Positions 32,254 to 38,902 of a DNA stretch of 64,000 nt are shown piece by piece. The DNA comes from Chloroflexota bacterium. GTDB lineage: Bacteria > Chloroflexota > Anaerolineae > Anaerolineales > VGOW01. The DNA is taken from NCBI GenBank assembly GCA_016213135.1, contig JACRBQ010000035.1, forward strand, positions 1 to 64,000, read 5' to 3'. Below the pieces are notes generated by a model. It worked only from the letters and a program-made list of their open reading frames with translations. It made no database searches and had not been told where the DNA came from. Numbering within the stretch: position 1 is the stretch's first letter; each line of letters begins with the position of its first letter. A program made the translations under genes and the position numbers.

Positions 32254-34053
32254 ATGTCTGTAAAACAAAGCATTCCTTACGAGCAAACAGAGCTATACAA
32301 GATTCGCCATTCGACGGCGCACGTGATGGCGCAGGCCGTGATGGAGATGTTCCCCGGCCAGGCCAAAATTGCCATCGGGCCGCCCATCGCCGACGGCTTC
32401 TACTACGACTTCGATCTGCCGCGTTCGCTGACGCCCGAGGATTTGGCCGCCGTCGAGAAGCGCATGCGGCAAATCATCGCCGCGCGGCACAAGTTTCAGC
32501 GCCGAGAGGTCAGCGCCGACGAGGCCCGGGCCGAATTCAAAGATCAGCCCTACAAGGTGGAGTTAATCGACGGGCTGGACAAGGGCGGGGTGGACGAATA
32601 CGGCAACCCCACGAACGAGAAGCCCGTCATCTCGTTTTACACCCACGACACGTTCACCGATTTGTGTCGCGGGCCGCACGTGGAACACACGGGCCAGATC
32701 AACCCCTCGGCGATCAAGCTGATGCACATCGCCGGGGCCTACTGGCGCGGCGACGCCAACCGGCCGCAGCTGCAACGCATCTACGGCACGGCGTGGAAGA
32801 CGGCGGATGAACTAAAGGACCACCTCTGGAAACTGGAAGAGGCCAGGAAGCGCGACCACCGCAAGCTGGGCAGGGAACTGGGCTTGTTCTACTTCTCCGA
32901 CGACGTAGGCCCCGGCCTGCCGCTGTTCACGCCCAAGGGTGAAATGCTGCGGCATCTTATGGAAGGCTACGTGCGCGATACGCAGACGCGCTATGGCTAC
33001 CAGCACGTATGGACGGGCCACCTCGTCAAAGAGGACCTTTACCGCCGGTCGGGGCATTACGACAATTACAAAGACTCCATGTTCCCGCCGATGGAAGATG
33101 AGGGCGTCACGTTCCGCCTCAAGCCTATGAACTGCCCCAGCCACATGACGCTGTACAAGGAAATGGGCACGCATTCGTACCGCGACCTCCCGCTGCGCTT
33201 CGCCGAATTCGCCACACTCTATCGCTACGAGAAGACCGGCGAACTGAGCGGCCTCACTCGCGTGCGCGCCCTGACGCAGGACGATTGCCATATCTTCTGC
33301 CGCCCGGATCAAATTCAATCGGAATTCGCGTTGTGCCTCAATCTCATCCGCGAAGTGTTGAGCCGCTACAAGTTCACCGATTACCGCGTGCGGCTTTCGC
33401 TGCGCGGCAGCGAGGGCAAGTACGTGGCCGACGACGAAAAGTGGGCGCTGGCGACGGACGCGCTCAAAGCGGCGCTGGATGCCAACGGGGTGGAATACGA
33501 GGCCGTTGAGGGCGAGGCCGCTTTCTACGGTCCCAAAGCCGACTTCCTCGCCCGTGACGTGCTGGGCCGCGAGTGGCAACTATCCACCATCCAGGTTGAC
33601 TTCATTCAACCGGCGCGGCTGGGGTGCGAATATGTGGCCGAGGACGGCCAGCCGCACACGCCCGTGCTGCTGCACCGAGCGGTCACCGGATCCACCGAGC
33701 GTTTCCTCGGGGTCATCATCGAGCATTTTGCCGGGGCGTTCCCGGTGTGGCTGTCGCCGGTGCAAGCCGTGATCATCCCCATTGCCGACCGGCATGCGGA
33801 GTACGCCAACAAAGTGGCTGAGCAGCTCCAGGCTCATGGATTTCGCGTGGAAGTGGACGCGCGCGGCGAGCGCATGCAAGCCAAGATACGCGATGCGCAA
33901 CTGCAAAAGATTCCGTATATGCTCGTGGCCGGAGACAAGGAAGCCGAAGCCGGAGCGGTAGCCGTGCGTCTGCGCTCGGGCGAAGACCTCAAGGCCAAGC
34001 CGGTAGCCGAGGTCATCGAGATGATGAAGTCGGCAGTGGTCAACGGCGATTAG
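32254..34053 (+). CDS. thrS: Threonyl-tRNA synthetase
   Basis: A 599-residue class II synthetase that charges tRNA-Thr. The editing domain holds RHSTAHVMAQAV and DLCRGPHVEHTGQI; the catalytic core has zinc ligand Cys in LKPMNCPSHM, and motif 2 YRYEKTGELSGLTRVRALTQDD; the C-terminal anticodon-binding domain starts at AVIIPIADRHAEYANKVAEQL. The usual N-terminal TGS domain (about 60 residues in E. coli) is absent: the protein starts directly before the editing domain, and the upstream DNA is the T-box leader, so this is not a wrongly placed start. RBS AAGGAGAAACC precedes the ATG. Confidence 0.96.
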   Translation: MSVKQSIPYEQTELYKIRHSTAHVMAQAVMEMFPGQAKIAIGPPIADGFYYDFDLPRSLTPEDLAAVEKRMRQIIAARHKFQRREVSADEARAEFKDQPYKVELIDGLDKGGVDEYGNPTNEKPVISFYTHDTFTDLCRGPHVEHTGQINPSAIKLMHIAGAYWRGDANRPQLQRIYGTAWKTADELKDHLWKLEEARKRDHRKLGRELGLFYFSDDVGPGLPLFTPKGEMLRHLMEGYVRDTQTRYGYQHVWTGHLVKEDLYRRSGHYDNYKDSMFPPMEDEGVTFRLKPMNCPSHMTLYKEMGTHSYRDLPLRFAEFATLYRYEKTGELSGLTRVRALTQDDCHIFCRPDQIQSEFALCLNLIREVLSRYKFTDYRVRLSLRGSEGKYVADDEKWALATDALKAALDANGVEYEAVEGEAAFYGPKADFLARDVLGREWQLSTIQVDFIQPARLGCEYVAEDGQPHTPVLLHRAVTGSTERFLGVIIEHFAGAFPVWLSPVQAVIIPIADRHAEYANKVAEQLQAHGFRVEVDARGERMQAKIRDAQLQKIPYMLVAGDKEAEAGAVAVRLRSGEDLKAKPVAEVIEMMKSAVVNGD

Positions 34054-34083
34054 CCGAGGCCAAGCGGTGGCCGTTCACGTGCG

Positions 34084-34096
34084 CCCCCCCCCCCCC
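34084..34096. repeat. Homopolymer run of 13 C
   Basis: An uninterrupted C13 tract lies in the thrS-ssb spacer. It could be slippage-prone or an assembly artefact. Confidence 0.9.
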
Positions 34097-34138
34097 AAGA
34101 TGTGGCGAGGGGCGTACATTAAAAATAGAACATCTGTC

Positions 34139-34167
34139 TTGACATTCTTCGCGGCTTGGCGTAATAT
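34139..34167 (+). promoter_or_regulatory. Promoter of ssb
   Basis: TTGACA (34139-34144), 17-bp spacer, TAATAT (34162-34167): a near-consensus housekeeping promoter. AAAGGAGA precedes the ssb ATG. Confidence 0.85.
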
Positions 34168-34228
34168 ATTGGCAATCGAGATCCGCCTGCGGCGTAGCAG
34201 GCGGTGATTTAGACAAAGGAGACTCCCC

Positions 34229-34654
34229 ATGTACCAAAAAATCATTGTCGCTGGCAATCTCGGCAAAGACCCGGAGATGCGCTATGCCCCCAACGGCGAC
34301 GCCGTGACGAGCATGAGCGTGGCCACCAACCGCAAGTACACCGACAAGGCCGGGCAAGCGGTCAAGGAAACCACGTGGTTCCGCGTGTCGGTGTGGGGCA
34401 AGCAAGCCGAAACGTGCAACCAGTATCTCAAGAAGGGCAGCGCGGTGCTGGTCGAAGGGCGGCTGCAGGCCGACAAGGCCACCGGCGGCCCGCGCATCTT
34501 CCAGCGCAACGACGGCACCAATGGCGCCTCGTTTGAAATCACCGCCGAGAGTGTGCGCTTCCTGAGTAGCGGCCAGCGCGATGGCGAAGGCGGCGCCTCG
34601 GGCGGGCAAGCCGTGCACGATGCCCCGGCCGATGAAGAGAACATCCCGTTCTAA
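34229..34654 (+). CDS. ssb: Single-stranded DNA-binding protein
   Basis: A 141-residue OB-fold protein that coats ssDNA and recruits repair and replication partners. The OB core reads KIIVAGNLGKDPEMRYAPNGDAVTSMSVATNRKY through FRVSVWGKQAETCNQYLKKGSAVLVEGRL, and the acidic protein-interaction tail ends DEENIPF. It has its own promoter and a terminator, so it is a single-gene unit, apart from rpsF/rpsR. Confidence 0.96.
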   Translation: MYQKIIVAGNLGKDPEMRYAPNGDAVTSMSVATNRKYTDKAGQAVKETTWFRVSVWGKQAETCNQYLKKGSAVLVEGRLQADKATGGPRIFQRNDGTNGASFEITAESVRFLSSGQRDGEGGASGGQAVHDAPADEENIPF

Positions 34655-34696
34655 CGCCGGCCTGATCGTGCAGTAAACAGGGTGACGAATTGAAAA

Positions 34697-34732
34697 CAGC
34701 CGTCGGTCAAAGGGCCGGCGGCTGTTTGTTCT
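34697..34732. terminator. Terminator after ssb
   Basis: CAGCCGTCGG pairs with CCGGCGGCTG (one T-G pair) and is followed by TTTGTTCTTT; AAAA on the other side would allow bidirectional use. Confidence 0.8.
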
Positions 34733-34745
34733 TTGGAGGAACCAT

Positions 34746-35087
34746 ATGAGTGACGAACCGGCAAGCCCCGCCCCTCAACCTTCACCCCAGCCCGTGCAGC
34801 CCACGGCTGTGGCGCTTGAGTTGCCTGCCAGCCTGGACGCATCTTACTCCAACTTCGCCGTGATCACCCATTCACCGTCGGAGCTGGTCATCGACTTTGC
34901 GCGGGTGCTGCCCAACACGCCCAAAGCCCGCGTGGTCTCGCGCATCATTCTCACACCCATGAACGCCAAGTTGTTGCTGCGGGCGCTCACCGAGAACCTT
35001 GGCAAATTCGAAGCGCAGTATGGCCCCATCATCCTGCCCACCGGCCTGGCCGAACAGCTTTTCAAATCGCCCAAGCCGCCGGAATAG
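34746..35087 (+). CDS. DUF3467 protein
   Basis: A 113-residue protein. After a Pro-rich start it has the DUF3467 core YSNFAVITHSPSELVIDFARVLP, then VVSRIILTPMNAKLLLRALTENLGKFEAQYGPI. The function is unknown. GGAGGAACC precedes the ATG; the ssb terminator lies only 13 nt upstream of it, so expression depends on read-through or an internal promoter. Confidence 0.85.
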   Translation: MSDEPASPAPQPSPQPVQPTAVALELPASLDASYSNFAVITHSPSELVIDFARVLPNTPKARVVSRIILTPMNAKLLLRALTENLGKFEAQYGPIILPTGLAEQLFKSPKPPE

Positions 35088-35138
35088 TCGCGGCTATTCT
35101 TGACAACGGATGGAACCGCTGCGCGTGGGAACGGATGT

Positions 35139-35144
35139 TATGAT
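35139..35144 (+). promoter_or_regulatory. -10 box, leaderless type
   Basis: TATGAT, 8 nt before the ATG of the GxxExxY gene. A partial CGGAT repeat (GACAACGGATGGAACCGC) lies just upstream. Confidence 0.45.
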
Positions 35145-35152
35145 AGTGACCT

Positions 35153-35584
35153 ATGGCTAAGGTCGAAACGCCGCATGACGAGTTGACGTACAAGATCATC
35201 GGCCTGGCGATGAAAGTGCACAATGAGTTGGGGCCGGGGTTGCCGGAAGAGGCCTATCAAAAGGCGATGGCGATCTTATTGACCGAGGAAGGCGCGCATT
35301 GCGATTACGAATTTGCGGTTGAAGTCACTTTTCGCGAGCGTGTAGTAAGCAAATTCGAATTGGATTTGGTTGTCGATCGGAAAGTCATTCTTGAACGTAA
35401 GGCCGTCGCTGCGTTAGCTCCCGTTCACGAACAGCAAACGCTCACCTATCTGGCCGCCTCCGGCCTTGAAGTTGCCTTGCTCATCAACTTCGGCTCGGCG
35501 CGTCTCGAATACAAACGGCTTTTTCCCTCGAAAGCCGTACAATCAAGCCCTGCATACCAAGCACGCCAAGCCTCCAGAAAATAG
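35153..35584 (+). CDS. GxxExxY protein (PD-(D/E)XK nuclease-like)
   Basis: A 143-residue member of the GxxExxY family. The name motif is GPGLPEEAYQ (about residues 28-37), followed by a PD-(D/E)XK-like core: FELDLVVDRKVILERKA (Asp ... Glu-x-Lys), then QQTLTYLAASGLEVALLINFG. These proteins are common in Bacteroidota and Chloroflexota and have no proven role; a nuclease activity is inferred from the fold. The C-terminal tail after LEYKRLF is low complexity. Confidence 0.85.
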   Translation: MAKVETPHDELTYKIIGLAMKVHNELGPGLPEEAYQKAMAILLTEEGAHCDYEFAVEVTFRERVVSKFELDLVVDRKVILERKAVAALAPVHEQQTLTYLAASGLEVALLINFGSARLEYKRLFPSKAVQSSPAYQARQASRK

Positions 35585-35648
35585 AATCGAGAAAGCCATT
35601 ATCCGTTAAAATTCGTTCCATCCGTTGTCAAAAAACCGTTGACGAAAA

Positions 35649-36281
35649 ATGAATAACCTCCCCGAGATCGCCACCCGCATCCGCGAAAACTTCACCGCCA
35701 AAAACGCCGCTCGCGACACCGCCCTCGAACGGTCGCGCTCGCTCATCCGCTACTGCGCCCTCTCCATTCGCGCCACGCACCGCGACGAGCGCGACGAGGC
35801 CCGCGGCCTGCTGGCTGAAGCCCGCAAAATTGTGGACGCCATCCGCGCCGATCTGGCCGCCTACCCCGACCTTTATCACGCCGGATACACGCAGGATGCG
35901 CTGAAGGAATTTGCCGAGGCCAGCATTGTGCTGGCGCTGGTGGTCGACGACCCCCTGCCCGAGCCGGAGGCGCTAGGCGTGGAATACGCCGCTTACCTCA
36001 ATGGGCTGGGCGAAGCCGCAAGTGAAATGCGGCGGCGCTGCCTCGACATCATCCGCCACGACCACACCATCGAGGCCGAGCGTTTGCTGAATGCGATGGA
36101 TGAGATATACAGCCTGCTGGTCACAGTGGATTATCCCGACGCCATTACCGGCGGATTGCGGCGGACAACGGATTTGGTGCGCGGCGTCACCGAGCGCACC
36201 CGGGGCGATTTGACGATGAGTATGCGCCAACAGCGCCTGCAAGAAGCGTTGAAACAGCATGAAAGCGGCCCGGTCAGTTGA
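35649..36281 (+). CDS. Translin-family protein
   Basis: A 210-residue all-helical protein of the translin/TRAX superfamily. Signals are RERFTAKNAARD-like start (IRENFTAKNAARDTALERSRSLIRYCALSIRATHR), YAEFAEA-equivalent KEFAEASIVLALVVDDPLPEPEALGVEYAAYLNGLGEAASEMRR and the end VTVDYPDAITGGLRRTTDLVRGVTERTRGDLT. Translins bind single-stranded nucleic acid and with TRAX form a ribonuclease; bacterial members are little studied. It is preceded by a partial CGGAT repeat. Confidence 0.85.
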   Translation: MNNLPEIATRIRENFTAKNAARDTALERSRSLIRYCALSIRATHRDERDEARGLLAEARKIVDAIRADLAAYPDLYHAGYTQDALKEFAEASIVLALVVDDPLPEPEALGVEYAAYLNGLGEAASEMRRRCLDIIRHDHTIEAERLLNAMDEIYSLLVTVDYPDAITGGLRRTTDLVRGVTERTRGDLTMSMRQQRLQEALKQHESGPVS

Positions 36282-36289
36282 TGCTCAGC

Positions 36290-36350
36290 CGTTTTACAAT
36301 GATTTTACAACCCGAGGCTTGTTTGATTACGGTGGGCGGCTAATATGCCA
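36290..36350 (+). promoter_or_regulatory. Conserved promoter region, paralog 1
   Basis: CGAGGCTTG, GATTACGG and CGGCTAATATG followed by GCATA and GGAGAAACAAATC recur almost unchanged in front of the second paralog (37558-37627). TAATAT is the likely -10. Confidence 0.55.
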
Positions 36351-36371
36351 GCATACAAGGAGAAACAAATC

Positions 36372-36938
36372 ATGAAAGCCTCGACTCTTATTTCCAAGAT
36401 CATGACCAGCGTGCTGAGCGGCCTGACCGTGCTCGGCCTCACCACTGCGGCAATGGCGTTGGCGCCCGTGGCCGTCGCTTCTGCGGCGACCCCAAACCCG
36501 AACGCGGGAATTGCGCCGTTCGCAGGCTTAGAAGAGATCTACGCCAATACTCGGACGATCTATCAGGGCCAGGAGACCCGGATTTCCTCCGTGGCGCTGC
36601 AAATCGCCGCCGATGCCCAGAAGTTCATTGACATTCAAAAGGCCATCGGCCGAGACACCAGCAGCCTCGACGCTGCGCTGGCAAACTACAACGCGCAGAT
36701 CGCCAGCGCCCAAACGGCTCACAATCAGGCCGGGAGTATTTTGAGCGCCCACGCCGGCTTCACCGCCAACGGTCGCGTAGCCAATCCTGCGCTGGCCAGG
36801 CAAACACTGAACTCGGCTCGGGACTACATGCGCCAGGCGCACAACCTCATAGCAAGCAGCGGCAAGGACTTAAACGCGGCCCTGCGCGCCTTCCATCAGG
36901 CGAACAACGCCCCAGCCCTCGCCGTGTCTCAGCCGTAG
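36372..36938 (+). CDS. Secreted helical protein, paralog 1
   Basis: A 188-residue exported protein with a signal peptide (ISKIMTSVLSGLTVLGLTTAAMALAPVAVASAA) and a mature part made of long amphipathic helices: LEEIYANTRTIYQGQETRISS, FIDIQKAIGRDTSSLDAALANYNAQIASAQTAHNQAGSIL and RDYMRQAHNLIASSGKDLNAALRAFHQANN. It is about half identical to the protein at 37629. No known family is recognised. The ATG at 36372 follows GGAGAAACAAATC; the longer ORF starts inside the promoter. Confidence 0.8.
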   Translation: MKASTLISKIMTSVLSGLTVLGLTTAAMALAPVAVASAATPNPNAGIAPFAGLEEIYANTRTIYQGQETRISSVALQIAADAQKFIDIQKAIGRDTSSLDAALANYNAQIASAQTAHNQAGSILSAHAGFTANGRVANPALARQTLNSARDYMRQAHNLIASSGKDLNAALRAFHQANNAPALAVSQP

Positions 36939-36952
36939 CCAGAGCCTGAAAG

Positions 36953-37339
36953 ATGACCCGAATGAAAGCTCGCCCTTTATCTTCGACGAAGATTGCCCTT
37001 GCCGCGCTGGTCGCCGTGGGCCTCATGCTCACTGCATGCCAACGGCGAGTGCAAAAGCCGCTGGTCACTCCGCCGCCCGGCGCGGCCGTCACAGAGGCGC
37101 CGCTTCCGGCGGCCACAGCCGCCCCAACGGCTTCAACGGCTGCCGAGTTGCCCACAGTCACCCCGCCGCCGGCGCCGGCGGCTCAGCAGCCTGCCACCGA
37201 CGTGGCGGCAACGCAGCAAGCCTCTTCGCTGGCCGCTACCGCCGAGGCGCTAGGCGCTCAACTGGATCAAAGTCTGCAGCAGTTCATTGCAACCAACGAC
37301 GCCGAGGGGCAGGCGATAAACGCCTTGCCGACCCCGTGA
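36953..37339 (+). CDS. Hypothetical lipoprotein
   Basis: A 128-residue protein with a lipoprotein signal (MKARPLSSTKIALAALVAVGLMLTACQ, Cys about residue 26) and a Pro/Ala/Thr-rich spacer, ending in a short helical segment (LAATAEALGAQLDQSLQQFIATNDAEGQA). It starts 14 nt after paralog 1 and is not present after paralog 2. The ATG at 36962 is an alternative start. Its stop codon abuts the methyltransferase remnant on the opposite strand. Confidence 0.75.
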   Translation: MTRMKARPLSSTKIALAALVAVGLMLTACQRRVQKPLVTPPPGAAVTEAPLPAATAAPTASTAAELPTVTPPPAPAAQQPATDVAATQQASSLAATAEALGAQLDQSLQQFIATNDAEGQAINALPTP

Positions 37340-37536
37340 GTTAGCGGGCAATCGATGAGGACATAGGGCGACGGGCCATTCGAGTGGCCGCAGCAGCAAT
37401 AAACACCGACCAGAGAAGGGCCGGCCTGATGGGCCGGCATTTCTGATTCGTCGAACGGGTGCGCGTCACGCAGGCCGCGCCCGCCGCCTGTGCAAGTGAG
37501 CGGATAATCGTTGTTGCCGCGGTCTTGCGCCATCTG
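37339..37536 (-). pseudogene. Remnant of the 3' end of the Trm9-like methyltransferase gene
   Basis: Translated on the minus strand, this block reads QMAQDRGNNDYPLTCTGGGR and on to HSNGPSPYVLI, which matches the C terminus of the intact methyltransferase at 38215-38856 (KIAQDLGNNDYLLTWKTGGR ... HSNDLSLYAIF). About 65 residues align without the N-terminal SAM domain. It has the same orientation relative to the secreted paralog upstream as the intact gene has, showing that the two were duplicated together. Confidence 0.8.
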
Positions 37537-37557
37537 GCTGACACTCATTCGTTTTAC

Positions 37558-37627
37558 AGCTTTTTTGCATCGCGAGGCTTGCAAGGTTACAGCGCGCGGC
37601 TAATATGTCTGCATAGGAGAAACAAAT
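37558..37627 (+). promoter_or_regulatory. Conserved promoter region, paralog 2
   Basis: CGAGGCTTG, GGTTACAG, CGGCTAATATG, GCATA and GGAGAAACAAATC match the region upstream of paralog 1. Confidence 0.55.
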
Positions 37628-37628
37628 C

Positions 37629-38171
37629 ATGAAAACATCACCTCTCATTTCCAAGATCGTTACTACCGTGCTGAGTGGTCTTGCCGTACTCGGCCTCAGC
37701 GCCGCTGCGTTTGCCTGGGCCCCGGATGCCATTGCTGCGACGCCGGCGCCCGGCGAGGACTACAGCCATCTCGAAATGGCATACGGCAACGCGCAGGTAG
37801 CGTTGAAGGGTCAGCAAAACCGGATCGACCTTGCAAAGCAGATTGCAGCCAACGTGCAGACGTTCATTGATGCGCAAAAGGCCAACGGCAAAAACACCAG
37901 CAGCCTTGATGCCGCTCTGGCGAATTACCGCGCGCAGTTCGCCAGCGCCCAAACGGCTCACGATCAGGCCGCGAGCGTTTTGAGCACCCACGCCGGGTTT
38001 GACGCCAACGGCACTGTGACCGACAGCACGCAGGCCAAACAGACCCTGCGGTTGGCGCGGGACCACATGCGACAGGCGCGCACGCTCATCGCGAGCAGCG
38101 GCAGGGCGTTGCATGCGGCTCTGAGGGTCTTCCGCCAGGCCAACAGGCCCGTAGCCGCACCGCAGCCGTAG
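37629..38171 (+). CDS. Secreted helical protein, paralog 2
   Basis: A 180-residue exported protein paralogous to the one at 36372: same signal peptide design (ISKIVTTVLSGLAVLGLSAAAFAWA), then KGQQNRIDLAKQIAANVQTFIDAQKANGKNTSSLDAALANYRAQFASAQTAHDQAASVLSTHAGF and RDHMRQARTLIASSGRALHAALRVFRQANR. The function is unknown; a DUF-type envelope helical bundle is likely. It converges on the methyltransferase gene with a 43-nt gap. Confidence 0.8.
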   Translation: MKTSPLISKIVTTVLSGLAVLGLSAAAFAWAPDAIAATPAPGEDYSHLEMAYGNAQVALKGQQNRIDLAKQIAANVQTFIDAQKANGKNTSSLDAALANYRAQFASAQTAHDQAASVLSTHAGFDANGTVTDSTQAKQTLRLARDHMRQARTLIASSGRALHAALRVFRQANRPVAAPQP

Positions 38172-38214
38172 CGGGCGCTTCAAAGGTTGGCATCCACGGC
38201 GGTTCGCTCGACAG

Positions 38215-38856
38215 TCAGCGGGCAGTGAAGATGGCGTAGAGCGAGAGATCGTTCGAGTGGCTGTCGGAATAGAATATATCGACGAGTGAAAGGCTGGCCT
38301 GATGCGCCAGCCTTTCTAATTCTGCGTCGTCGAACTGGTGCACGTAGCGCAGGCTGCGTCCGCCGGTTTTCCACGTGAGCAGGTAGTCGTTGTTGCCGAG
38401 GTCTTGCGCGATCTTGCGGCGCATGCGCGCGCTGTGCGTGAAGCGCCACACCGACAGGGCCAGCTTGCCGCCAGGGCGCAGCACCGAAGCTAGCGAATGC
38501 ATCAGCGGCTGGCGCAGCGGCCCCGGCAGGTGGTGCATCACCGCGTAGCACACCACCGTGGGGAACGAGTGCGGGGCAATAGGGAGGGGGTGCGAGAGGT
38601 CGGCCAGCACAAAGGGGTGGGGGGCAGACAATGCGGCCCGCCCGATCAGTTTGGCGCTGAAGTCTAGCCCGAGATAGCGGCAGTCGGCAGGCAGCACACC
38701 GCTCACGCGCCCATCCCCGCAGCCCACATCCAGCACGGCTGAAAGGTCGAGCGCGGCCAACGTGCGGCGGATGCCGTCGTTGATCACGGCGCGCGAGCCG
38801 GAGAACTCGGCGGCGAAGGAGTTGTAGAAATCGCGGTTGAGCCGTACCCAATCCAT
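38215..38856 (-). CDS. Trm9/ABH8-like SAM methyltransferase
   Basis: A 213-residue class I methyltransferase. The start MDWVRLNRDFYNSFAAEFSGSR parallels the Trm9 beginning (VYxxIAxxFSxTR); then VLDVGCGDGRVSGV (motif I), YLGLDFSAKLI (motif II), FVLADLSHPLPIAPHSF, VVCYAVMHHLPG and VLRPGGKLALSVW. Trm9 completes wobble-uridine modification by methylating the carboxymethyl group made by Elongator/Elp3. The divergent Elp3 gene next door makes this assignment attractive, but the resemblance was judged by eye. A general small-molecule methyltransferase is the alternative. Confidence 0.72.
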   Translation of the reverse strand: MDWVRLNRDFYNSFAAEFSGSRAVINDGIRRTLAALDLSAVLDVGCGDGRVSGVLPADCRYLGLDFSAKLIGRAALSAPHPFVLADLSHPLPIAPHSFPTVVCYAVMHHLPGPLRQPLMHSLASVLRPGGKLALSVWRFTHSARMRRKIAQDLGNNDYLLTWKTGGRSLRYVHQFDDAELERLAHQASLSLVDIFYSDSHSNDLSLYAIFTAR

Positions 38857-38889
38857 TGTCCTGTATCCCGTAGCAGACCGGATTTGTAT

Positions 38890-38895
38890 TATACT
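38890..38895 (+). promoter_or_regulatory. -10 box, leaderless type
   Basis: TATACT, 7 nt before the Elp3 ATG. Confidence 0.55.
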
Positions 38896-38902
38896 GGCAC
38901 GC

